DNA of 64,000 nucleotides from Saccharopolyspora soli (GCF_022678645.1 NZ_JALBWV010000010.1:1-64000), one strand, 5' to 3'; shown: positions 24,311-33,614, counted from the first letter of the stretch. Made by a program: numbers and translations. Notes: generated by a model not told the origin, from the letters alone.

Positions 24311-25512
24311 TCGACCCGTCCCAGGGGCCTCGTTCGCGTGATGATCCGATAGTCCGGTTTCGCATTGCGGAACGACTGTGTCGTGGGAGGAAGGTCAGTG
24401 CGGGTAGCCGTGATCGTTTCGACGGCCTGGGCGATTTGGTCTTCGGTGAGGTCGGCTCGGGCCGTCAGGCGTAGGCGGGACGCCTCGTCCGGGACCGATG
24501 GTGGGCGGAAGCAGCCGACGACGATGCCTTCCTCCCGGCACCTGGCCGCCCACCGCACCGCTTGGTCCGGGGAGCCCGCCGGGATCGACAGCACCGCCGC
24601 GCCCGGCTCGCTGACCGGAATCCCGGTTTCCACCAGGCCCTTGTGGAACAGTTTCGCGACGTGCTGGACGCGGTCGGCTCGGTCGGGTTCCGCGCGCAGG
24701 ATCTCCAGCGCGGACTTCGCCGCTCCGGCGCATGCCGGAGCCAGGCCGGTGTCGAAGATGAATGTCCGGGCCGTCTGCGCGAGGTGCCGGATGACGCGGC
24801 GCGGCCCGAGCACTGCGCCGCCTTGGGTGCCGAGGGACTTCGACAATGTCACGGTCGCGACGACGTCGGGTTCACCGCACAGACCAGCCGCGCGGAACGC
24901 TCCTGCTCCGCCAGGTCCGATGACGCCCAGCCCGTGGGCATCGTCGACGAGCAGCCCGGCACCGTGTTCTCGGCAGGCACGGTGCAGTTCGGGCAGCGGC
25001 GCAACGTCTCCGTCCACTGAGAACACCGACTCCGTCACAACCAGTGCACGTTCGCGGAGCTGCGCTCGCACCGACTTGACGTTCGCGTGCGCGGCGATCG
25101 TGGTTTCGGCGCGGGACAGGCGGCACCCGTCGATCAGCGAGGCGTGGTTGTGCTGGTCGGAGACGATGCGGGTGTCCGCCAGCGCGGTGATGGCCGCCAG
25201 ATTCGCCGTGTAGCCCGAGGAGAACACCAGCGCGGCTTCGGCGCCGTAGAAGTCGGCGAGCTGCTCCTCCAGTTCGCCGTGCAACTCGGTCGTGCCGGTG
25301 ACCAGCCGCGATCCCGTCGAGCCCGCGCCCCACCTGCGAACCGCGTCCGCCGCCGCGCTGACGACCCGCGGATCACGTGCCAGGCCGAGGTAGTCGTTGC
25401 TGGCCAAGTCGAGACCGGTGTCATCGGATCGCCGAGGTCGCAGGGTTCTGGTCAGACCGGCGCGTTGCCGCTGTTCGATTCGCTGGTCGATCCAGTCGAA
25501 AGCCGAGGACAT
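24289..25512 (-). CDS. bioF: 8-amino-7-oxononanoate synthase
   Basis: A 407-residue PLP enzyme that joins pimeloyl-ACP (or -CoA) and L-alanine in biotin synthesis. Clear motifs: LDLASNDYLGLARDPRV near the start, GSTGSRLVTGTTELH, VFSSGYTANLAA, the DDAHGLGVIG loop, and the PLP lysine in TLSKSLGTQGG. The ATG at 25512 starts right before the domain; the same frame stays open far upstream opposite bioA, which is not real. The last 30 or so residues beyond the domain are unusual in sequence and overlap the neighbouring hydrolase gene. It is divergent from bioA-bioD. Confidence 0.94.
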   Translation of the reverse strand: MSSAFDWIDQRIEQRQRAGLTRTLRPRRSDDTGLDLASNDYLGLARDPRVVSAAADAVRRWGAGSTGSRLVTGTTELHGELEEQLADFYGAEAALVFSSGYTANLAAITALADTRIVSDQHNHASLIDGCRLSRAETTIAAHANVKSVRAQLRERALVVTESVFSVDGDVAPLPELHRACREHGAGLLVDDAHGLGVIGPGGAGAFRAAGLCGEPDVVATVTLSKSLGTQGGAVLGPRRVIRHLAQTARTFIFDTGLAPACAGAAKSALEILRAEPDRADRVQHVAKLFHKGLVETGIPVSEPGAAVLSIPAGSPDQAVRWAARCREEGIVVGCFRPPSVPDEASRLRLTARADLTEDQIAQAVETITATRTDLPPTTQSFRNAKPDYRIITRTRPLGRVDHRSRKS

Positions 25513-25668
25513 GCGGCAACCCTCGCACGGGCGTGCGTCATCGATCACTGTCCGAAGTGAACAATTGAACCGCGCGGATGTTGTGCGTGCCGCTGGTGCG
25601 TTGCGTCGGCGGCCTTCGGCATGATCTCGGCATGTCGTCGAATTCGTTGAAGTGCAGGGAAAATCGTA
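25513..25668. promoter_or_regulatory. Divergent bioF/bioA control region
   Basis: This 156-bp space must hold both bio promoters. TGAACAATTGAAC (25558-25570) is the only AT-rich, repeat-bearing word in it and contains TGAAC twice, similar to one half of the actinobacterial BioQ site as I remember it. The symmetry is imperfect, so the assignment is tentative. Confidence 0.3.
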
Positions 25669-26913
25669 GTGCTTGAGCGGCTCCTGGCGCTGGATCGCGA
25701 GCACGTGTGGCACCCCTACGGTCCGATGCCCGGCGTGGACCGGCCCTTCCTGGTGGAATCCGCGCGGGGCGTGCGGCTGCGGGTCGCCGGAGTCGGGGAG
25801 CTGGTCGACGGGATGTCGTCCTGGTGGGCCGCGATCCACGGGTACCGGCACCCGGTCCTCGACCAGGCGGTGCGCGAGCAGGTCGACCGGATGAGCCACG
25901 TGATGTTCGGCGGACTGACCCACGAGCCCGCGATCCGGCTGGCCACCCGACTCGCGGAGCTGACGTCGCTGCCGCACGTCTTCCTCGCCGACTCCGGCTC
26001 GGTGTCCGTGGAGGTCGCCATCAAGATGTGCCTGCAGTACTGGCGTTGCACCGGCCGTCCGGAGAAGCACCGACTGCTGACCTGGCGGGGTGGCTACCAC
26101 GGCGACACCTGGCATCCGATGTCGGTCTGCGATCCCGAGGGCGGCATGCACCACCTGTGGCGCGGGGTGCTCGCCGAGCAGGTGTTCGCGGACGCCCCAC
26201 CGGCGGATTACGACGAGGACTACGCCGACCAGCTGGCCGCACTGCTGGCGCGACATGCCGGGGAACTGGCCGCGGTGATCGTGGAGCCGGTGGTGCAGGG
26301 TGCCGGTGGGATGCGCTTTCACAGCCCTGGTTACCTGCGGAAACTTCGTGAGCTCTGCGATGCGCACGACGTCCTGCTGATCTTCGACGAGATCGCCACC
26401 GGCTTCGGGCGCACTGGGGAGCTGTTCGCCGCCGACCATGCCGGAGTGCGCCCGGACGTGATGTGCCTGGGCAAGGCGCTCACCGGCGGCTACCTGACGA
26501 TGGCCGCCACGCTGTGTACCGAGCGGCTCGCAGCTGGGATCCCGGCGCTTGCGCACGGGCCGACTTTCATGGCCAACCCGCTGGCCGCGTCGGTCGCGAA
26601 CGCGTCGCTGGACGTGCTGCTCGACCAGGACTGGCGGCGGGAGGTCAAACGGATCGAGGCCGGACTGCGCGCCGGGCTCGAACCGGCGCTCGCGGTCCCC
26701 GGAGTCGTAGACGTGCGCGTGCTGGGGGCGATCGGCGTGGTGCAGGTCGATCGACCGGTCGACATGGCCAAAGCGACTGCTGCGGCCGTTCGGCACGGTG
26801 CGTGGCTGCGGCCCTTCCGCGACCTGATCTACGCGATGCCGCCGTTCATCACCGGCGACGACGACCTCGCGCGCATCACCACTGCGATGATTTCCGCTGC
26901 TCAGGAGGGTTGA
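25669..26913 (+). CDS. bioA: Adenosylmethionine-8-amino-7-oxononanoate aminotransferase
   Basis: A 414-residue class III aminotransferase that makes 7,8-diaminopelargonate with SAM as amino donor. The N-terminus HVWHPYGPM and the [15 protein letters not shown] segment are specific to BioA within the class. [13 protein letters not shown] holds the cofactor aspartate and [14 protein letters not shown] the PLP lysine. It starts with GTG and has only a weak ribosome-binding site. The stop overlaps the bioD start (TGATG). Confidence 0.95.
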   Translation: MLERLLALDREHVWHPYGPMPGVDRPFLVESARGVRLRVAGVGELVDGMSSWWAAIHGYRHPVLDQAVREQVDRMSHVMFGGLTHEPAIRLATRLAELTSLPHVFLADSGSVSVEVAIKMCLQYWRCTGRPEKHRLLTWRGGYHGDTWHPMSVCDPEGGMHHLWRGVLAEQVFADAPPADYDEDYADQLAALLARHAGELAAVIVEPVVQGAGGMRFHSPGYLRKLRELCDAHDVLLIFDEIATGFGRTGELFAADHAGVRPDVMCLGKALTGGYLTMAATLCTERLAAGIPALAHGPTFMANPLAASVANASLDVLLDQDWRREVKRIEAGLRAGLEPALAVPGVVDVRVLGAIGVVQVDRPVDMAKATAAAVRHGAWLRPFRDLIYAMPPFITGDDDLARITTAMISAAQEG

Positions 26914-27605
26914 TGTCGATCTTTTTCGTGACCGGCACCGGGACTGAGGTCGGCAAGACCATCGTCACTGCGGCCATCGCCGCGCTCGCCAGCAGCGTTG
27001 CGGTGCTCAAGGCCGCGCAAACCGGTGTCGCCGACGGCGAAGCCGGTGACACCGCGACGGTCGCGCGGCTCAGCGGCGTAGCCGCGGTGGAGCTCGCGCG
27101 GTACCCGGAGCCGCTCGCGCCAGCGACAGCCGCGCGACGGGCAGGAGCACCGCCGGTGCGGCCGAAGGCCGTGGCGGCGGCTGCGGCGGAGCTGGCGGCG
27201 GAGCACGAGCTGGTGCTGGTCGAGGGGGCTGGTGGTCTGCTCGTCCGCTACGACGACACCGGTGGCACGCTTGCGGACGCTGCGATCGAGTTGTCCGCGC
27301 CGGTGCTCGTGGTGGTGCACGCCGGGCTCGGCACGCTCAATGTCGCGGCGCTGACAGCGGAAGCGCTGAGAGTTCGCGGATTGCGTTGTGCCGGGGCGGT
27401 CATCGGCAGCTGGCCTGCCGCGCCGGATCTCGCGGCGCGCTGCAATGTCGCAGATCTGCCAGAAGTGATGGGCGCTCCGCTGCTCGGTGCGATGCCGGAG
27501 GGCGCCGGGCGGCTCGCGCCCGAGGAGTTCCGGTCCGTCGCGCACCGGGCACTGGCTCCCGAGCTGGGTGGCGCGTTCGAGGCCATCGAATTCGCGGGCT
27601 GCTAG
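26913..27605 (+). CDS. bioD: Dethiobiotin synthetase
   Basis: A 230-residue P-loop ligase that closes the ureido ring of dethiobiotin using CO2 and ATP. The loop is TGTGTEVGKTI; VLKAAQTG carries the conserved lysine, and EGAGGLLVRY the downstream motif. It is translationally coupled to bioA. bioB, the last step, is not in this window and must be elsewhere. Confidence 0.95.
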   Translation: MSIFFVTGTGTEVGKTIVTAAIAALASSVAVLKAAQTGVADGEAGDTATVARLSGVAAVELARYPEPLAPATAARRAGAPPVRPKAVAAAAAELAAEHELVLVEGAGGLLVRYDDTGGTLADAAIELSAPVLVVVHAGLGTLNVAALTAEALRVRGLRCAGAVIGSWPAAPDLAARCNVADLPEVMGAPLLGAMPEGAGRLAPEEFRSVAHRALAPELGGAFEAIEFAGC

Positions 27606-27615
27606 CGTGTCCAAG

Positions 27616-28575
27616 ATGACCGAATCCGCGGATCCGGTGCTGGTGATCGGCGCGGGAGTGCAGGGCCTGACCACTGGGGTCGTGCTCGCCGAGGCGGGCC
27701 GGCGCGTGCGGATCCGGACGGCCGACCGGCCGCAGGACACGACCTCCGCGGTCGCTGGCGCGATGTGGGGTCCGGCGATGCTGCGACCGGCCGACCGGGT
27801 GCTGTACTGGGTGACCCGGTCGCACGCCGAGTTCACCGCGCTCGCTCGCGACGAGGCGTCCGGCGTGCACCTCGCCGCAGGCCGGATGGCCGCCCGGGCC
27901 GACCTCGGCGACACGCTGCCAGCCGAGACGAAACTGATCCCTGACCTGCGGCGTTGCACGCCTGCGGAGCTGCCCGAGGGGTTCGTCAGCGGTTACCGCG
28001 CGACCGTGCCGCTGATCGACATGCCGCGCTACCTCGACTACCTGGTGGACAGGTTCCAGGACGCCGGTGGCGAGTTGCTGCTCAGCCCCGTGACATCGCT
28101 GGCCGACGCGGTCGCGGAAGCGGCGACGGTCGTCAACTGCACGGGCGTGGGCGCGTGTGAGCTGGTCGGCGATCCGGGCGTCCACCCGGTGCGCGGCCAG
28201 CACGTCATCGTGCGCAATCCCGGGCTCGACGAATACTTCATCGAGCTGACCAACTCCGAAGAGTTCGTCGGCTACCTGCCGCATGGCGACCGGGTGGTGC
28301 TCGGCGGCGTGGCGGTGGAGCACGACTGGGACCGCACACCGCGCGACGACGTCAGCGCGGGCATCCGGCGTCGGTGCGCCGCGGTCGAGCCGCGACTGGC
28401 CGATGCCGAAGTGCTCGCGGAACAGGTGGGGCTGCGGCCTGGCCGCGACGCGGTGCGGGTGGAGGCGGAGCGCTACGAAGGCGCGCGCATCATCCACAAC
28501 TACGGCCACGGCGGCTGCGGCGTCGCGTTGTCCTGGGGATGCGCCTTCGAAGCCGCAGACCTCGCCGGAGCCTGA
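27616..28575 (+). CDS. FAD-dependent D-amino-acid oxidase
   Basis: A 319-residue flavoprotein of the DAO family that oxidises D-amino acids to keto acids, ammonia and peroxide. FAD binding: VLVIGAGVQGLTTG at the N-terminus and the AGAMWGP loop. The C-terminal HNYGHGGCGVALSWG is the hallmark D-amino-acid oxidase signature. An in-frame GTG at 27607, two bases past the bioD stop, is an alternative start; neither has a strong ribosome-binding site, so translation may depend on bioD. A link to biotin synthesis is not obvious. Glycine oxidase activity cannot be excluded. Confidence 0.87.
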   Translation: MTESADPVLVIGAGVQGLTTGVVLAEAGRRVRIRTADRPQDTTSAVAGAMWGPAMLRPADRVLYWVTRSHAEFTALARDEASGVHLAAGRMAARADLGDTLPAETKLIPDLRRCTPAELPEGFVSGYRATVPLIDMPRYLDYLVDRFQDAGGELLLSPVTSLADAVAEAATVVNCTGVGACELVGDPGVHPVRGQHVIVRNPGLDEYFIELTNSEEFVGYLPHGDRVVLGGVAVEHDWDRTPRDDVSAGIRRRCAAVEPRLADAEVLAEQVGLRPGRDAVRVEAERYEGARIIHNYGHGGCGVALSWGCAFEAADLAGA

Positions 28576-28577
28576 CG

Positions 28578-28625
28578 GTCGTGAGTGCGTAGCCGGGCTC
28601 CAGCACGGTTGAGCACTCGCGAGGG
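28578..28625. terminator. Inverted repeat between convergent genes
   Basis: GTGAGTGC (28582-28589) and GCACTCGC (28613-28620) form an imperfect stem with partial pairing inside the loop, in the 67-bp gap between the oxidase and the pterin dehydratase genes. A shared terminator is the simplest explanation. Confidence 0.45.
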
Positions 28626-28642
28626 CGCGGCGAGGCCCGGCC

Positions 28643-28942
28643 TCAGCTCTGCTCGAAGGCGTCGATCACGGAGTCGATCTCCTGCGCCAGCGATACGTCC
28701 GCCTGCGTGATGCCGCCCTTGTAGTGGGTGATGCAGTAGAAGGTGAGCTTGCGCCAGCGCACGTCGATGTCCGGGTGGTGGTCCTCCTGCTCCGCGATCT
28801 CCGCGATTCGGTTCACCGCCTGGATGGCCTGCGGGAAGTTGGCCATCTCCACCGTTCGCGTGAGCTTCCCGGCTTCGTGGTGCCAGTCCGTCAAGTGGTT
28901 GAGCGCTTCGGTCACCTGGTCGTCTGTCAGCAGCTCTGCCAT
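28643..28942 (-). CDS. 4a-hydroxytetrahydrobiopterin dehydratase (pterin carbinolamine dehydratase)
   Basis: A 99-residue protein spanning the whole PCD/DCoH family. The active-site stretch EDHHPDIDVRW contains the two catalytic histidines, followed by LTFYCITHYKGGIT. The ATG at 28942 begins MAELLTDDQV; the frame extends three codons further without better support. It would recycle pterin cofactor, although many bacteria keep this gene without a pterin-dependent hydroxylase nearby. It lies 52 bp downstream of the GNAT gene on the same strand. Confidence 0.93.
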   Translation of the reverse strand: MAELLTDDQVTEALNHLTDWHHEAGKLTRTVEMANFPQAIQAVNRIAEIAEQEDHHPDIDVRWRKLTFYCITHYKGGITQADVSLAQEIDSVIDAFEQS

Positions 28943-28994
28943 ACCGACCATGATGGTGGACGACGACGGCCACCGCGACCGTCTGAAGGACCGG

Positions 28995-29411
28995 TTACGA
29001 GCCCTGTCGGGACGGACGCTCCAGGTACGTGTGGTCGGGTTCGGCGAAGCCGTAGGCGCGGTAGAGGCCGTGGGCGTCGTCGGTGTGCAGCATCCAGCGG
29101 AAGTTCCGGCCGGGGCCGTCCTCGATCATCGCCTGCACCAGGGCTTTCCCCACGCCGTGGCCACGCGCCTGCGGGATCACGAAGACATCGGCGAGGTACG
29201 CGCTGGCCACCCCGTCGGAGAACGCCCGCGCGAAGCCGAGCAGTCGACCGTCGGGCTTGCGGTAGGCGCCCACCACCCGCCAGGCGAGGTCGATCTGCTG
29301 CTCGACGTGCTCGCGCCGCCGCCAACGGCCCCAATACGCCTGTGTGGAAAGGAAATCCCACACCGCATCGCGATCCACGCGGGCCCGCGAGTCGTCCACC
29401 TCGAAGTCCAT
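28995..29411 (-). CDS. GNAT-family N-acetyltransferase
   Basis: A 138-residue acetyltransferase. The acetyl-CoA loop is VIPQARGHGVGKALVQAMIE, preceded by the AYLADVFV strand and followed by LHTDDAHGLYRAYGFAEPD. The ATG at 29411 gives a single complete domain; a longer open frame reaches into non-coding repeats and has no support. The substrate is unknown. It resembles the small actinobacterial GNATs related to sialic-acid-type acetyltransferases. Confidence 0.87.
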   Translation of the reverse strand: MDFEVDDSRARVDRDAVWDFLSTQAYWGRWRRREHVEQQIDLAWRVVGAYRKPDGRLLGFARAFSDGVASAYLADVFVIPQARGHGVGKALVQAMIEDGPGRNFRWMLHTDDAHGLYRAYGFAEPDHTYLERPSRQGS

Positions 29412-29524
29412 GCGACCGAGGCTACGACCGCGAACCGGCGGACCGCGCCGGGCACAGTGCACGCATTTGATCATCAGGATGAACGGTCTGCCAAGAGCGG
29501 GCACGGGGCCAGTTGAGCGTCGCG

Positions 29525-29680
29525 GCGGCGGTCTACCACCGAAAGCGGCTACCGCCGCTTGCTTGAAGACCGCCCACGCCACGCCCAATCCGCGCACCCT
29601 CCTACAAGCTCGTTTTGCGTGGCGGTGTCGGTAGCCGAACCCGTCCGAGCGGTTCGCGATTTCTCGCGAAATTGTGCGGC
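29525..29680. repeat. Non-coding region with dispersed-repeat copies and a palindrome variant
   Basis: Three repeated elements sit between the GNAT and serine-hydrolase genes. First, a hairpin tail module with AAGCGGC (29543-29549) and GCCGCTT (29554-29560). Second, a partial copy of the main dispersed repeat (29605-29640, containing GCTCGTTTTGCGTGGCGGTG). Third, GATTTCTCGCGAAATT (29658-29673), a variant of the 18-bp palindrome. No gene is apparent. Confidence 0.65.
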
Positions 29681-29681
29681 G

Positions 29682-30791
29682 TTAGAGGCAGGTGTGGAGT
29701 GCGGTCAGGAGGCGGTGGGAGCGGTTGTCGAAGCCCTCGGTTCGCATCAGGCAGGGACTGAAGGCGAACGCCACGCCCAGGCGTGGCCAGCAGCCGAACA
29801 GCGAACCGCCCGCGCCGCTGTGCCCGAAGCCGGTGGCTTCCGGACCGTAGGTCCGCATCGAGTCCTGCAGTTCGTAGCCCAGTCCGAACACCAGCGGTCG
29901 ACCCGTGCCCGGATCCGTGCCCCGGCTTTCCTCCTGGCGGATGCGGTCGAGCGTCCACGCGCTGACCAGTTTCCCGCTCACCAGCGCCGAATACACCGCC
30001 GCCATGCCGCGCGAGGACGCCATCGCACCGCCGCCTGGCGTCCCGCTGCGCCACCAGGCCGGGGTGTTCCACGGCGAATCAGTGCCCAGCAGCGTGGGCG
30101 GATTGCCGTAGACCTTGTCGCGGTAGGCCAACGCTTCCGGGGTGTTCAGCCGGTTCGCCACCTGGTAGTCGGCGGCTCGCCAGCGCCGCCCGGTGCGGGT
30201 CCACTCCGATTCCGGCAGGCCCAGCCAGCAGTCGGCCGGGATCCGCTCGGCGAGTTCGGTCCGCAGGTACTCGCCGATCTCCCGGCCGTCGACCCGCCGG
30301 ACGAGCTCGGCGGCCAGCCAGCCGTAGGTCAGCGCGTGGTACGCGGTGGTGGTACCGACTGGCCACAGTGGACGCTGTGCGGCCAGCAATGCCGCCATCG
30401 CCTGGTTGTCCGTCGACTCCTCGCGGGTGACCGGACGCTGCGGATACGGCAATCCGGCCGAGTGCGAAAGCAGTTGCCGGACCTCGACGTCCTGCTTGCC
30501 CGCCGCGCCGAACTCCGGCCAATACCGGGCCACGGGTGCTTCCGGGTCGATCGAGCCGCTGTCGATCAGCAACGCGATACCGGTGGCGACGAGACCCTTC
30601 GTACCGGAGAACACCGGCATCAGCGTGTCGGTCGTCATGGGCTCGGTGCCCTCGGGGTTGCGGTGTCCGCCCTGCAGATCGACGATCTGCGCCCCGTCGC
30701 GGAACACGGTGAACGCGGCCCCCGCGTCGTCGTCGGCGACGATCTCGGCGAATTCCGCGGCGACCCGCTCGAACCCCGCTGCGACCGGCAT
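29682..30791 (-). CDS. Serine hydrolase, beta-lactamase fold (class C / esterase EstB-like)
   Basis: A 369-residue penicillin-binding-protein-like enzyme without a signal peptide. The nucleophile motif SGTK (SxxK) is near residue 62, the tyrosine motif YHAL near 150, and GHSGAGG near the C-terminus takes the place of KTG. HSAGLP is also typical. Such cytoplasmic members are usually esterases or D-amino-acid amidases/peptidases, not true beta-lactamases. The start overlaps the stop of the peptide ABC ATPase (TGATG), making it the last gene of that operon. Hydrolysis of imported peptides or amides is therefore a reasonable inference. Confidence 0.86.
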   Translation of the reverse strand: MPVAAGFERVAAEFAEIVADDDAGAAFTVFRDGAQIVDLQGGHRNPEGTEPMTTDTLMPVFSGTKGLVATGIALLIDSGSIDPEAPVARYWPEFGAAGKQDVEVRQLLSHSAGLPYPQRPVTREESTDNQAMAALLAAQRPLWPVGTTTAYHALTYGWLAAELVRRVDGREIGEYLRTELAERIPADCWLGLPESEWTRTGRRWRAADYQVANRLNTPEALAYRDKVYGNPPTLLGTDSPWNTPAWWRSGTPGGGAMASSRGMAAVYSALVSGKLVSAWTLDRIRQEESRGTDPGTGRPLVFGLGYELQDSMRTYGPEATGFGHSGAGGSLFGCWPRLGVAFAFSPCLMRTEGFDNRSHRLLTALHTCL

Positions 30792-32551
30792 CAGCTCCTC
30801 GCCTCCAAGTGGAAGTTGGGTGCGTCGGACAGCAACGACCGCGTGTACTCGTGCCGCGGCGCGGTGAACACCTCTTCGGCCGGTGCCTGCTCGACGATCC
30901 GCCCGTCCCGCAGGATGGCCACCTGCTGCGCGATGTTGCGCACCAACGCGATGTTGTGCGTGACGAACACCAGCGCCAGTCCCATCTTCTCCCGCAGGTC
31001 CTGGAGCAGGTCGACGATCGCCGACTGCACCGAGACGTCCAGCGCCGAGGTGATTTCGTCGCAGATCAACACCTCGGGTCGGGTGACCAGGGCGCGAGCG
31101 ATCGCCACGCGTTGGCGCTCGCCGCCGCTGAGCTGGTCCGGGTAGCGTTCGGCGATGTCCGGGCGCAGCGCGGCGAGTTCCAGCGCCTCGATCACCCGAT
31201 CCGTGCCCTCGGAATCACCACCGAGCACCGAGATGGGCTGCGCCACCAGGTCGCGCACCCGGCGGCGCGGATTCAGCGATTCGTACGGGTTCTGGAACAC
31301 GTACTGGACCTGTCGGCGCTGCTCGCGGGTCCGCTTGGTGCTGCTGGGGGCCAGTTCGGTGCCGTGCAGCAGCACCGAACCCTCGTGCTTCGGGTGCAGC
31401 CCGGCCAGGCAGCGGGAGAGCGTCGTCTTGCCGCTGCCGGATTCGCCCAGCAGTGCCAGGCAGGAACCGGCGGAGACGGCCAGCGAAACGTCCTGCAGGA
31501 CAGCGGTATCGGTGTACCACGCCCGGACCTCGCGCACCTCCAGGACTGGTTCGACCGCTTCCGAGACGGGTTGCGACACCCGAGGATCGGCGACCAGTCG
31601 GCCGGAACGCGGGTGTAGGCAACGGATTTCGTGACCAGCGGCCAACTCCTGAACCAGCGGCACGTCGGTGCGGCACTCGTCGGTCGCCGCAGCGCAGCGG
31701 GGCGCGAATGCGCAGCCCGCCGGGCGATCCAGCGGCGACGGCGCCTGACCGTCGATGGCCTGCATCGCCCGCTCGCCGTCCAGGTCCGGCACCGCGAGCA
31801 CCAAACCGGCCGTGTAGTGGTGGCGCGGCTCGTTGAGCACCTCGGTGGTCGGCCCGGTCTCCACGATGCGACCGGAGTACATCACCGCGATGCGGTCGGC
31901 CAACTCGGCGACCACCGCCATGTCGTGCGAGATGTACACCCCTGCCGTGCCGTGCCGTTCGCACATCTCGCGGATCGTGGTCAGCACCCGCTTCTGGGTG
32001 GTGACGTCCAGACCGGTGGTCGGCTCGTCCAGCACCACGACCTCCGGTCGGCCCACGAACGCCATCGCGATCGCGATGCGCTGCTGCTGACCACCGGAGA
32101 GCTGGTGCGGGTAGCGGCGCAGGAACTCGTCGTCGTTGGGCAGCGCGACCTCGGCGAGCACCTGCATGATCCGGTCCGCCGCGGCGCTGCCGGAGACGTC
32201 GTGCACCCCCTCGGCGAGCTGGGTGTACAGCTTCAGGGCCGGGTTGAGCGCGGAGCCCGGCGACTGGGGGATGTAGGCGACGCGGCGACCGCGCAGTGCG
32301 GCGGCCTGCTTCGGCGGCAGGTCGGTCAGCTCGGTGTCGCCGACCCGGATGCGGCCGTCGGCGATGCGGGTGCCGCGCTTGCAGTAGCGCAGCATCGCCA
32401 GGCCGAGCGTGGTCTTGCCGGAGCCGGATTCCCCGATCAGGCCGAGGATCTCGCCCGGTGCCAAGGTGAACGACACGTCGGCGACGATGGCGGCCTCGGA
32501 AGGCACACCCCGGATCTCCACCCCGGCTGCGTCCAAAGCAGTGGCAGACAT
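30791..32551 (-). CDS. Peptide ABC transporter ATPase, DppD-DppF fusion
   Basis: A 586-residue protein with two complete oligopeptide-type ATPase domains in tandem, replacing separate DppD and DppF. Domain 1: GESGSGKTTLGLAM, LSGGQQQRIAIAMA and VVLDEPTTGLD. Domain 2: GESGSGKTTLSRCL, LSGGERQRVAIARAL and ICDEITSALD. Between them is the oligopeptide-type C-terminal segment with CAFAPRC and following cysteines that can bind an iron-sulfur cluster. The ATG at 32551 is used because sequence upstream is dispersed repeat. It follows the permease genes on the same strand after a 169-bp gap. Confidence 0.93.
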   Translation of the reverse strand: MSATALDAAGVEIRGVPSEAAIVADVSFTLAPGEILGLIGESGSGKTTLGLAMLRYCKRGTRIADGRIRVGDTELTDLPPKQAAALRGRRVAYIPQSPGSALNPALKLYTQLAEGVHDVSGSAAADRIMQVLAEVALPNDDEFLRRYPHQLSGGQQQRIAIAMAFVGRPEVVVLDEPTTGLDVTTQKRVLTTIREMCERHGTAGVYISHDMAVVAELADRIAVMYSGRIVETGPTTEVLNEPRHHYTAGLVLAVPDLDGERAMQAIDGQAPSPLDRPAGCAFAPRCAAATDECRTDVPLVQELAAGHEIRCLHPRSGRLVADPRVSQPVSEAVEPVLEVREVRAWYTDTAVLQDVSLAVSAGSCLALLGESGSGKTTLSRCLAGLHPKHEGSVLLHGTELAPSSTKRTREQRRQVQYVFQNPYESLNPRRRVRDLVAQPISVLGGDSEGTDRVIEALELAALRPDIAERYPDQLSGGERQRVAIARALVTRPEVLICDEITSALDVSVQSAIVDLLQDLREKMGLALVFVTHNIALVRNIAQQVAILRDGRIVEQAPAEEVFTAPRHEYTRSLLSDAPNFHLEARS

Positions 32552-32582
32552 CAGCACCCCCAACGGGTCGGTTGCGAATTCC

Positions 32583-32680
32583 AGGCTCGTCTTGCGCGGC
32601 AGTGCGAGTGACGGGACCTCAGAGCCTGTCTTCGAGGTAGCTGTGCGGGACTCGGCCGTGGCCGATTTCGCGCGAAATCG
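32583..32680. repeat. Dispersed repeat copy plus 18-bp palindrome inside the peptide operon
   Basis: 32583-32640 is a diverged copy of the intergenic repeat best seen at 61212-61301 (shared GACCTCAGA- and AGAGCCTGTCTTCGAG-like words). At 32663-32680 stands CGATTTCGCGCGAAATCG, identical to the element at 18106-18123. Both lie between the dppC-like gene and the ATPase gene, so they could set the ratio of membrane to ATPase subunits. Confidence 0.65.
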
Positions 32681-32720
32681 CCAGTTCTGCGACCCGCGCC
32701 GCACGCAGCGAACGTGACCA

Positions 32721-33614
32721 TCAGTGGTCCTTCTCGACGCCGCGGTCGACTCCGGCGACCGAGCGGGCCAGGCCGTCGGCCACCAGGTTGGTGCCGATGG
32801 TCAGCACCGCGATCGCCAGCACCGGCAACACCACCGCCCACGGCTGCACCGTCAGCGCGATCCGGTTCTCGTTGATCATCAGGCCCCAGTCCGCGGTCGG
32901 CGGCTGCAAGCCCAGGCCGAGGAAGCTCAGCCCGGCGACCAGCCCGATCGAGTAGTTCAACCGCAGCCCGAGCTCGACCAGCACGGTCCCGGTGACGTTC
33001 GGCAGGATTTCGCCGAGCAGGATTCGAAGCCGGGACACCCCGATCGCCTCGGCCGACTTGACGAAGTCGCGTTCGGCGACCGACAGCGTCGCGGCCCGCA
33101 CCACGCGCATCACGCGCGGCAGATGGCTGCCGCCGACCACCAGCACCAGCAACCACAGCTGCGGGCCGATGACGCTCACGAACAGCAGCGCCAGCACCAC
33201 CTGCGGGAAGGCCAGCGCGATGTCGCCGAAGCGCATCAGCAGTTCGTCCAGCCAGCCGCGCCGGTACCCGGCGTACATGCCCAGCAGCGCGCCGAGCCCG
33301 ACACCGAGCAGCGTGGCCAATACCGCTAGCACCAGCAACGTCTGTCCACCGTGGAGGAACCGGGTTAGCACGTCGCGGCCCAGGTTGTCCGTGCCGAACC
33401 AGGAACTCGCGGTCGGGTTGGAGAACGGGGTGTCGACGAATTCGGTGGCACCGTGCGGCGCCAGCAGCGGCCCGACGACCGCGGTCAGCACCACCAGGAC
33501 CGAGAGTGCGAGGCCGATCTTGGTGCGCGGCAGCCGCAGCGCGTCCCGCCACACGCCAGCCGCGCGGGGCACCGCAGTGGACGGAGCTGCGTGGGTTTGC
33601 GCAGTCGTGGTCAT
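32721..33614 (-). CDS. Peptide ABC transporter permease (DppC type)
   Basis: A 297-residue inner-membrane permease with an N-terminal helix (about residues 30-50) and five further segments. The BPD_transp_1 loop EAIGVSRLRILLGEILPN and the NLGRDVLTRFLHGGQ motif are typical of DppC/OppC. The ATG overlaps the stop of the dppB-like gene by 4 bp. With the neighbouring permease it forms the channel for peptides or similar solutes. Confidence 0.92.
   Translation of the reverse strand: MTTTAQTHAAPSTAVPRAAGVWRDALRLPRTKIGLALSVLVVLTAVVGPLLAPHGATEFVDTPFSNPTASSWFGTDNLGRDVLTRFLHGGQTLLVLAVLATLLGVGLGALLGMYAGYRRGWLDELLMRFGDIALAFPQVVLALLFVSVIGPQLWLLVLVVGGSHLPRVMRVVRAATLSVAERDFVKSAEAIGVSRLRILLGEILPNVTGTVLVELGLRLNYSIGLVAGLSFLGLGLQPPTADWGLMINENRIALTVQPWAVVLPVLAIAVLTIGTNLVADGLARSVAGVDRGVEKDH

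Noticed and set aside
24289..26796. 835-codon frame joining bioF with antisense of bioA
   Set aside because: Only the part from 25512 encodes BioF; the rest is complementary to a clear bioA gene.
29525..29680. Possible insertion-sequence remnant
   Set aside because: No transposase fragments, terminal inverted repeats or target duplications; the sequence matches other non-coding repeats in the window.
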